Assembly: GCA_029211095.1 (NCBI GenBank)
Contig: JARGFS010000009.1
Span: 1-39,563 of the forward strand
DNA length: 39,563 nucleotides
From: a bacterium
Lineage (GTDB): Bacteria; Zixibacteria; MSB-5A5; GN15; FEB-12
Reading direction: 5' to 3'
The translations under genes were made by a program, and so were the position numbers. Below are positions 8,555 to 14,353 of this stretch, piece after piece (positions within the stretch are counted from its first letter, which is position 1; each line of letters opens with the position of its first letter). Under the pieces are notes generated by a model. The model had not been told where the DNA came from. It did no database searches and worked only from the letters and a program-made list of their open reading frames with translations.

Positions 8555-10387
8555 TTACTGACACATGGCCGGGAAAGGCCCCCCGCCAAAGAGGAACTCG
8601 ACAAAGTAAGTCAAATCACCAATGTCCACAGCCTTGGTGATATCCCCATTGATGTTAGCTTCGTCCGGGCAGGCAGGCGCGGCACCACCGGCAAAAAGGT
8701 AATCGACAAAGTAGGTCAGGTCGGTAACATCAATCGTCTGAAAGGGATCGCCATCTATATTGCCGGTGATACCAACACAGCATGAAAGGCCGACAGAGCC
8801 ATCAACTGTGGCCGGTTCGTAAATCAAGCAATGATATACAAAGAGAGGGATCTTGTCATTGTACGGTGTTAGAATAACTGGATTAGGACCGCCCGAGACT
8901 CCAAAGGGGACCGAGAACCAGAGACTCAAGATGGGACCACTGCCCACTGGCAAGTCTGGTGAGGAACCAAAGTTTGAAGATGTCAGCCGATAAGAAGCTT
9001 TCTTGTTGGCAAAATTCTGTCCGTTGAAAATCTGATCTTCAAAATACTCGGTCCGCAAGCCTGCCGTTGAAACTGAATCAAGCGTCAGGTTGTACGGGCC
9101 ATTCCAGTCAAACGGAATAATGAATTGGCGCATCGGCAGGTTATTGACCGCATGGACATCCACTCGGACATCTCCGCCCGGGGTTGCCTGGACATGCTCA
9201 ACATACATGGTGTCATCCAGAACGGCTGCCTGTTCTTCAAGGATGTGAAGCGTTCCATCCATGTTGGAGGCATACACCTTGCCACTGGGAGTGTACTGAT
9301 AAACCCCCCAACAGCCGTTGAAATTCGCGCTCTCGTCTGCCGGATAAGTATCATAGCGGCCGATCTCGACTGGAAAATTGGGATCGGAGATGTCCAGCAC
9401 AACTACCCCGGATTCATAATGAGAGATATGTACTCTATCGTTCCCGGTTACCTGGGCGTTGTGAGCCAGGTTGCTCGGAGCCAGGTACTCCCCCAGGAGT
9501 TGCACATTACCAATATCCTGAATGTCCCAGATCTTGACTGTGTGAAACCCGGTCTCTTCGGTTGTAACGCAGTACTTACCGTCATCGGTTGGCCAGATAT
9601 TATGGACATAACCACCGGTTGGTACCGTCACTCTGGTAAGCAGCTGAGGGCTGAATTTGTTGGACAGGTCCCAGATGGAAAAACTTGGGTCCCAGCCTTC
9701 GGCCAGGTAGGCAGTGTCATTCCGTACGTACAGGTCATGAATGCCACTGGAGGGACCAAAGGAATTGATGTAGTTCGGGGCGGCTGGATTTGCGAGGGAG
9801 AAGATGTGAATCGCGTAATCCGTGGCCGGACTTCCTTCGGTATAGAGATAACCGGCGGCAGTGTCAATCCAGAGATTGTGCGATGTGACCCCGCCCGAAT
9901 TGTTGATTGGCATGGAGCCGATGAGGTGGACCGAGTCGGGGAGAGTTGACATATCCATAATCAGCAGCCCCTGGTTGGAACCGCCGCACTCACTGACCGC
10001 GTAGGCGTAGTCCTGGTAAGTCTTGATATCTTTCCAGGTGCAGTTCTCCGCATACGGGATGACATCGACAATTTGAAGGATTTCAGTATTTATAAAAGCG
10101 ATTCCCGGTCCGTTGCCGGCGATAGCGTATTCGGTACCATCGGGAGCAGCCCATCCCCAGCAATCATTGCCCAGTCCGCCAAGCGAGACCGCTCCGATAG
10201 AGCAGAAGAGATGAGTAGTGTCAGTAGCCGCCGGAGCCGGTGGGGGCTTGAGGGTGGACTTGGTCGGCTGTGGCTGACCCATGGGAACTTCGTCCGGATA
10301 GGGGAAAGGGACCGCAATAGCGGTTGCGGCTAAGGCCGTAAGCGAGGCAAGGAGCAGACATAACTTGATAACGCTTCGTTGGTGCAT
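8555..10387 (-). CDS. Secreted LVIVD-type propeller protein with dockerin-like tail
   Basis: About 610 residues from the start I chose. The signal peptide is MHQRSVIKLCLLLASLTALAA. The body (roughly 55-390) has repeated strands of the LVIVD/choice-of-anchor-B type (LLIMDMSTLPDSVHLIGSM, VVLDISDPNFPVEIGRYD, HNLWID, IWDIQDI), which build a beta-propeller. A beta-sandwich-like segment follows. The tail has two dockerin-like units, DGDP..IDVTDLTYFVDYLF and NGD..AVDIGDLTYFVEFLF, each ending GG-x-x-P. The start at 10387 has AGGA eight bases upstream. An upstream ATG at 10396 is possible, but anything as far as 10459 would run into the promoter -10 box. Probably extracellular, with an unknown ligand. 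Confidence 0.85.
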   Translation of the reverse strand: MHQRSVIKLCLLLASLTALAATAIAVPFPYPDEVPMGQPQPTKSTLKPPPAPAATDTTHLFCSIGAVSLGGLGNDCWGWAAPDGTEYAIAGNGPGIAFINTEILQIVDVIPYAENCTWKDIKTYQDYAYAVSECGGSNQGLLIMDMSTLPDSVHLIGSMPINNSGGVTSHNLWIDTAAGYLYTEGSPATDYAIHIFSLANPAAPNYINSFGPSSGIHDLYVRNDTAYLAEGWDPSFSIWDLSNKFSPQLLTRVTVPTGGYVHNIWPTDDGKYCVTTEETGFHTVKIWDIQDIGNVQLLGEYLAPSNLAHNAQVTGNDRVHISHYESGVVVLDISDPNFPVEIGRYDTYPADESANFNGCWGVYQYTPSGKVYASNMDGTLHILEEQAAVLDDTMYVEHVQATPGGDVRVDVHAVNNLPMRQFIIPFDWNGPYNLTLDSVSTAGLRTEYFEDQIFNGQNFANKKASYRLTSSNFGSSPDLPVGSGPILSLWFSVPFGVSGGPNPVILTPYNDKIPLFVYHCLIYEPATVDGSVGLSCCVGITGNIDGDPFQTIDVTDLTYFVDYLFAGGAAPACPDEANINGDITKAVDIGDLTYFVEFLFGGGPFPAMCQ

Positions 10388-10457
10388 TTTTCTCATCCTA
10401 TGAGTTTTGTTCTTTTTTGGTCGGTCGGTAATTGTGGAAACAAATATATTTACGACC

Positions 10458-10485
10458 AATATAGTCCAAGTTTGTTTATTGTCAA
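10458..10485 (-). promoter_or_regulatory. Sigma-70-like promoter for the LVIVD/dockerin gene
   Basis: On the minus strand TTGACA (10485-10480), a 16-base spacer, then TATATT (10463-10458). Both boxes are near consensus. Transcription would start about 10450, giving a leader of about 60 bases and ruling out a start codon at 10459. Confidence 0.7.
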
Positions 10486-10843
10486 TAAGTTAAACGGCGG
10501 CTTAGCCGCTATTGTTTCACGCCAGTCGCACTTTTTTGGTTAGCGGTATCCTGCGCCATTTCTGCGCCAATTGGTGTCGAATGAGTATGATTTGGAGATA
10601 ACTGAACAAGTTTATCCTTGACTTCGTCTCATCAGCAGAATAAAGATTGAATGCAGGCCTTGGAGTGGGCGTTTTAGTGGTTGTTGCAGGGAGCGACTTG
10701 GAACTCTAACAGGGAAAGGAGTTCAAAATGAGAATAACGTAGTTGTCTGAAGGGGAGTATAAAAGTGCAGTATTCATTCAGAAAAGGGTATAATATGCAG
10801 GGATTACGTGAAAACCCCGGTGGACTTAAGAAAGGAAAGTAAA
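10486..10843. other. Divergent intergenic region
   Basis: About 360 bases lie between the minus-strand propeller gene promoter and the broken protease gene. No ORF is supported. A candidate forward promoter is listed at 10618-10646. The rest shows nothing I can assign. Confidence 0.4.
10618..10646 (+). promoter_or_regulatory. Candidate promoter of the broken metalloprotease gene
   Basis: TTGACT (10618-10623), a 17-base spacer, then TAAAGA (10641-10646). The match is fair, and the location about 200 bases upstream of the protease start is plausible. Confidence 0.3.
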
Positions 10844-11299
10844 ATGAAACGACTTATTATCATAATCGCAATTCTGGTGATTACGCCAACTATCTGGGCG
10901 ACACCACCAACAATCGTCCATCCACTTTATGTGGATATGGAGAGTATATCTTTTGATAAGGCGACTCGTACGGCAATAGTAGAAGTTAGCTTCACTCTAG
11001 CCAACGAGACGAGGTATCAGATATGCAAAGACTTTCAGATGGGCGAGACCATTATTCGGGAAGCCAGTCTGACCAGTCCGATTGACTGGAAAGTTAGTTT
11101 TGGGGATGAGACCAGACTCTCAAGAGAACTCGGATTTACAATTGGGCAACATGATACAGCATTGATCCAATTGACAATTTTGAGAATGGACCATGAAAAG
11201 TTTACCAGTATTCGACGATACTTTGTTGCAGGGGATACTTTGGAAATCTGGCAATCAAATCCAAGGGATGTGGCAAAAAAAAAAGATTCATCGAAGTGA
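10844..11299 (+). CDS. N-terminal piece of the broken metalloprotease (signal peptide domain)
   Basis: 151 residues. The start at 10844 is backed by AGGAAAG seven bases upstream and by the signal peptide that begins there (MKRLIIIIAILVITPTIWA). The rest looks like a beta-rich domain (PLYVDMESISFDKATRTAIVEVSFTL by position 24-49, key residues VDMESISF). The frame ends in VAKKKDSSK, a few codons after a run of ten A (11275-11284). Removing one A joins it to the next piece. It is secreted if expressed alone, and its function is unknown. Confidence 0.6.
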   Translation: MKRLIIIIAILVITPTIWATPPTIVHPLYVDMESISFDKATRTAIVEVSFTLANETRYQICKDFQMGETIIREASLTSPIDWKVSFGDETRLSRELGFTIGQHDTALIQLTILRMDHEKFTSIRRYFVAGDTLEIWQSNPRDVAKKKDSSK

Positions 11300-11567
11300 C
11301 CCAGACCCCGACACGCTTTCGGCAGAAGTGTTGGCAACAGTGTACGAAGTGTGCTTGGACCTTCGCGAAGAGAAGGACAGGGAAAGTGCTAAGAAGTACT
11401 TTGGTTATCTTCCAAGACTTGAAAGTGACCAGTTTGCGACTGTAAATATCTCCTTGAGTAGCCTCATAATCGTGGCTCAGGAGTATGAGATTCCATTCTA
11501 CTACGTGAACCCACCGGCTTGGTTGCTACAAGCCGATACTCTAATAATCAAAAAAAAAAATAAATGA
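11193..11567 (+). CDS. Second piece of the broken metalloprotease
   Basis: This frame is open from before 11193, but the meaningful part begins at the poly-A run near 11275. It reads KKKIHRSDPDPDTLSAEVLA, then YEVCLDLREEKDRESAKKYF and IPFYYVNPPAWLLQADTLI. The first part overlaps the previous piece in another frame and is shadow. It has no signal peptide and no ribosome site of its own, and it ends IIKKKNK within another A run (11550-11560). It is best read as the continuation of the upstream piece after a frameshift. Confidence 0.45.
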   Translation: MKSLPVFDDTLLQGILWKSGNQIQGMWQKKKIHRSDPDPDTLSAEVLATVYEVCLDLREEKDRESAKKYFGYLPRLESDQFATVNISLSSLIIVAQEYEIPFYYVNPPAWLLQADTLIIKKKNK

Positions 11568-11643
11568 ACGTGATTCTGATTTCGAGATAGATGCTCAGTC
11601 CCGCCTAACTCCACTTAATTCCCCTTCCGGCATTTCACTCTCA

Positions 11644-12291
11644 ATGGTAGATGGTGAATTTCAACCCGGAAAGATCGCCACTAATCGTCAAATCAAATTC
11701 TACATCAATTGGAACAATAACTATTCTGGCACGATGGAGGGGACGACCAACGGATTCAGGGTCTATTCACCAGATGGGGCTCAATGGAATAATACCACAG
11801 CGGAAAACGTATACCCGGGCTGGGACCTTCTCTGGGGACAATTCGGAACCAACTTGATAATCGGTTACAGTGATAACGGTTATGGGGCGGATACGATTGG
11901 ATTCCTAAACCTGGCCGATCCGGGGGCAGGGCTTCCTTCCGGTTTCGATGATACAGTCTCGACGATAACTATTGGGCCTATTTCCGATTGGGATGAGGGA
12001 AGGACGATCTGTATTGATTCGAGTTTCTTTGGCGGTACCGGATACTGGTCTTGGGCGAGACCATGGTCAGGAAATTACTACCCGGCTTGGGATGGCCCAC
12101 ACTGCTTTACAATAGAGTCCAATACCCTGACGTTTTCGGGTAATCTCTATTATCAAGACCCGGTTCCACCTGACACTCTTCCTGTTTTGATTAAGAGAAT
12201 GCGCATAGAGGCATGGGATGACGACCTCTGGCCGGCCCCGGATCAATTACTTGCCTCAGATGAGACCAACGACTACGGTCATTACGACTGA
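11644..12291 (+). CDS. Third piece of the broken metalloprotease (shared secreted domain)
   Basis: 215 residues from the first ATG. The frame is open back to the A run at 11550 (NERDSDFEIDAQSRLTP precedes it). It carries a domain matching residues about 25-190 of the protein at 24655: both have a YSPDGA/MSPDGA-x-W motif, GADT-I/V-GF, G-LP-x-GF-D/N-D, T-I/M-TIGPI, TIC-I/L-DS and W-x-GPHC. After that comes a linker (IKRMRIEAWDDDLWPAPDQLL). The piece ends at a TGA (12289-12291) beyond which the same frame stays open for the rest of the protein. No ribosome site is visible. Confidence 0.55.
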   Translation: MVDGEFQPGKIATNRQIKFYINWNNNYSGTMEGTTNGFRVYSPDGAQWNNTTAENVYPGWDLLWGQFGTNLIIGYSDNGYGADTIGFLNLADPGAGLPSGFDDTVSTITIGPISDWDEGRTICIDSSFFGGTGYWSWARPWSGNYYPAWDGPHCFTIESNTLTFSGNLYYQDPVPPDTLPVLIKRMRIEAWDDDLWPAPDQLLASDETNDYGHYD

Positions 12292-12420
12292 GGGCCGATT
12301 GATAATGGAACCGATATTTACGGAGGGCAGGACATTTTCTTCAGAATCATCCCTGATAACGAAGTCTGTTTTGTCACGTCAGATACTGACCCCAACCTTC
12401 TCTACCATTACCAATCAACT

Positions 12421-13485
12421 GTGACAAACGACATGGAGTCCGGGGAATATCAGGTTGACATCACCCTTGACTTGGAGCACAGCGCTCCATTTTACATCGT
12501 CGATGCAATACAAGAGGCATATGATGTCTGGGACTCACTGCGTCCAGGCGACGGACCGCCAAAAATACAAGTGGTATTGTCACCCGATGATACGGGATCA
12601 TGGTACAACGATCAATTCATTCATATCGAGAGTACTATAAATGAGGCTCATGCTTGGCCAGATACTTATGACAAGGACGTTATCATACATGAATATGGCC
12701 ATCATATCACAAAATCAATTTTGTTCTTCGACAATTACCCACTTGGCGTAGAGTCTCACTCATGGGATGAGCAACATACCGAGGGATTGGCTGCCTCTGA
12801 AGGCTTTTCCACTTTCTTTGCGAATGTAGTCCGTGATACGGCAGTCTTTCTTAACTTTTACAACGATTTTACGAAGTTTGCTTGGACGAACTCCGAGAGC
12901 GGTGAGTTTGGCGCTAACAATCTTGCCATTCCAGCTGGCTCGGGCAATAACTACGGTGATAGATGTGAGGCGGCGGTGGCTGGTATTCTCTGGGATATCT
13001 ACGATGATGATCCAATCACGGATGACTGGAGTACGTTTGGTGTTTGGCCTCAGCCCTATTATTCTATTCCCGATGGTATCGGTGATACCCTGGCAAAAGG
13101 CCCCGATAATATCCTAAAGGCTCTTATGGATCGCACTGTTGATGGGCACCGGCCAGATGATATTAATGAGCTCTGGGAGGCTTGGTTTTCTCTTCCATTT
13201 TTGGGGCACAGAAAGGGAATGATGGATATTTACAAAGAGCACGGGATTGTGGATTCCTGTTGTATTGGTCTGCGCGGAAATGCGGATGGTGATCCTAATG
13301 ACCAATGTGATATCTCTGACCTTACGTTTCTTGTTGATTTTGCGTTTGAGGGCGGCTTGCCGCCAGTTTGTTATCAAGAAGCTCTCGTAAGCAATATTTC
13401 GCCCGATATCTCAATCATTGATATTACCTATCTCATTAGCTATCTCTTTGGTGGTGGGCCCGCTCCCTATCCTTGCATTTTTTAG
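12421..13485 (+). CDS. C-terminal piece: zinc metalloprotease and dockerin-like tail
   Basis: 354 residues in the same frame as the preceding piece, starting at a GTG. The zinc motif HEYGHH has a downstream EGLAASEGFSTFF that can supply the third ligand, as in gluzincins. Upstream are the DSLRPGDGPPKIQVV and WPDTYDKDVIIHEYGH segments typical of secreted metalloproteases in this group. The tail begins CCIGLRGNADGDPNDQCD and has two dockerin-like units. The second (NISPDISIIDITYLISYLFGG) has lost some acidic calcium ligands. No signal peptide precedes this piece, so on its own it would stay in the cytoplasm. Confidence 0.65.
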   Translation: MTNDMESGEYQVDITLDLEHSAPFYIVDAIQEAYDVWDSLRPGDGPPKIQVVLSPDDTGSWYNDQFIHIESTINEAHAWPDTYDKDVIIHEYGHHITKSILFFDNYPLGVESHSWDEQHTEGLAASEGFSTFFANVVRDTAVFLNFYNDFTKFAWTNSESGEFGANNLAIPAGSGNNYGDRCEAAVAGILWDIYDDDPITDDWSTFGVWPQPYYSIPDGIGDTLAKGPDNILKALMDRTVDGHRPDDINELWEAWFSLPFLGHRKGMMDIYKEHGIVDSCCIGLRGNADGDPNDQCDISDLTFLVDFAFEGGLPPVCYQEALVSNISPDISIIDITYLISYLFGGGPAPYPCIF

Positions 13486-13570
13486 AGAATTATTAAACTC
13501 CCGTTTTTGGTGTTCTGGCGGCTTACATACTGTGTGGGTCGCTTTTTTACTCCTACTCTCTAATTCTCAC

Positions 13571-13599
13571 TTGACAACTGCACAAATGTGCAGTATTAT
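13571..13599 (+). promoter_or_regulatory. Near-consensus sigma-70 promoter
   Basis: TTGACA (13571-13576), a 17-base spacer and TATTAT (13594-13599). The spacer is almost entirely filled by a perfect palindrome, so the promoter should be repressible. Transcription would start about 13606 and run towards the zinc-ribbon protein and the helicase. Confidence 0.75.
13578..13593. promoter_or_regulatory. Candidate LexA (SOS) operator
   Basis: CTGCACAAATGTGCAG is a perfect 16-base palindrome. Its inner part, TGCAC-AAAT-GTGCA, exactly fits TGCNC-N4-GTGCA, which I recall as the LexA motif of Fibrobacter succinogenes, another FCB-group member. It sits between the -35 and -10 boxes, an effective repressor position. 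No lexA gene is in the window. Confidence 0.6.
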
Positions 13600-13805
13600 G
13601 GTTCTGAGCATCGAAGCTCTACTAAAGGCCCGACACAGTCGGTTTTTCTCCTTCGGACCGCGCCGGAGGGCATAGGTGCCAATGAAGAGAAGAGTGACAG
13701 AAGTATGTCATTCCAGCGTAGGCTGGAATCCAGCAGGACAGTATCTCTGCAATATGGAATTAAAGCAAAAGATAGACAATAACTCAGGATGAGGAGAGAT
13801 TGAAC

Positions 13806-14030
13806 ATGAGGACAGAGACTACAAGTGTGTACGGGGAGAGTGCCTCTCAGGTTGAGAATTTTGAGGACTACAGTTTTGATTTTATCCTCTCGGCTCGTAA
13901 CGATGCCCGTGAAAACGAGGATTACCAATGTCAGAATGCGGCCAGCTGCCCTGATTGTAACGGCGGGATGGTCCGTCTGGGGAGCTGCTTCAGTTGTCCC
14001 TCGTGTGGTTTTGAAAGCTGTCAGGCATAG
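13806..14030 (+). CDS. Small zinc-ribbon protein resembling the NrdJ C-terminal tail
   Basis: 74 residues starting at ATG, with AGGAG nine bases upstream and an in-frame stop just before (13773). The C-terminal third has Cys48-x2-Cys51, Cys61-x2-Cys64-x2-Cys67 and Cys72 in the layout CPDC-x9-CFSCPSCGFESC. This resembles the cysteine-rich tail of adenosylcobalamin-dependent class II ribonucleotide reductase (CPxCG ... C-x2-CG-x-x-x-C), which relays reducing power. No reductase catalytic domain is nearby. It could be a stand-alone redox or zinc protein, or the remnant of an nrdJ gene. It is the first gene after the LexA-like operator. Confidence 0.6.
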   Translation: MRTETTSVYGESASQVENFEDYSFDFILSARNDARENEDYQCQNAASCPDCNGGMVRLGSCFSCPSCGFESCQA

Positions 14031-14120
14031 CTGGCATAGCCAAATTGACTGGCATAGCCAGGTTGACTGGTATAGCCAGGTTGACTGGCATAGCCAGGTT
14101 GACTGGCATAGCCAGATTGA
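14031..14120 (+). repeat. Five tandem copies of an 18-bp repeat
   Basis: Five units of CTGGCATAGCCAGGTTGA run head to tail, each 18 bp, with one to three changes in the outer and third units. They start directly after the zinc-ribbon stop codon, where CAGGCATAG already resembles half a unit. Each unit contains TGGCATAGCCA, itself nearly palindromic (TGGC..GCCA), so every unit can form a small stem. Confidence 0.9.
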
Positions 14121-14353
14121 TTCCTGCGGACCGCGCCGCAGAATAGAGGTAGGGCAGCATCCCTGCCTGTCCTGAGCTAAGTCGAAGGGCGATGTTGCCA
14201 ATTGGAGATTGCAAGCCACAGATGAGACTGACTATGCCAGCTGGCAGGATCACGGGGATCCTGCCCTACGAAGAGTCAGGCTGCAGGTCGGCGTTTCGGC
14301 CCCGCCTTTAGGCAGGGGTGAAACCCGACAAATGGTTTTAAAAGGGGTATGAG
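14121..14353. other. Palindrome-rich gap before the helicase
   Basis: No gene. In order it holds CTGCGGACCGCGCCGCAG (perfect outer arms, same core as 13650-13669), TAGGGCAGCATCCCTGCC, and GTCCTGAGCTAAGTCGAAGG. Next come GGCAGGATC-ACGGG-GATCCTGCC (14243-14265) and an imperfect hairpin from GTCGG at 14287 to CCGAC at 14329 with the layout of the 8359-8407 element. These look like dispersed palindromic elements. Confidence 0.5.

Larger units (their letters stand above)
10844..13485 (+). pseudogene. Secreted metalloprotease with dockerin-like tail, interrupted three times
   Basis: One continuous protein of about 879 residues is recovered if one A is dropped from the ten-A run at 11275-11284, one A from the eleven-A run at 11550-11560, and the TGA at 12289-12291 is read through. 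In order it would hold a signal peptide, an N-terminal beta domain, a domain shared with the protein at 24655, a linker domain (GPIDNG..YGGQDIFFRI), a zinc-protease domain (HEYGHH) and a two-unit dockerin-like tail. The residues flow smoothly over every break. This could be a decaying gene, an assembly with homopolymer errors plus one real stop, or slippage-dependent expression. The four pieces are listed separately. Confidence 0.7.
13486..13805. other. Leader region with promoter, operator and palindromes
   Basis: No gene. It holds the promoter and operator at 13571-13599 and a short terminator-like stem CCGAC-ACA-GTCGG followed by TTTTT (13630-13647), which could attenuate transcription. 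It also holds a GC-rich palindrome around CGGACCGCGCCG (13650-13669), whose core recurs at about 14126-14137. Confidence 0.5.

Noticed and set aside
9125-9949. Long plus-strand frame inside the propeller gene
   Set aside because: It lies antisense to a gene with signal peptide, propeller motifs, promoter and terminator. Its translation has no domain pattern and no ribosome site.
12289-12291. TGA read as selenocysteine or tryptophan
   Set aside because: TGA is used as a normal stop elsewhere in the window (for example miaB), two other lesions affect the same gene, and I see no selenocysteine-type context. Decay is the simpler reading, though I cannot exclude recoding.
13630-13647. Terminator directly after the LexA-like promoter
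   Set aside because: The stem is only five base pairs with a three-base loop. I kept it as a possible attenuator in the leader note rather than calling a terminator.
14031-14120. Possible CRISPR array
   Set aside because: The 18-bp units are directly adjacent with no spacers, and no cas gene is near. It is a plain tandem repeat.
13596-14219. Minus-strand frame over the zinc ribbon and the 18-bp array
   Set aside because: Its apparent repeat protein is just the translated DNA repeats and palindromes. The plus-strand zinc ribbon has a start signal and a Cys pattern.
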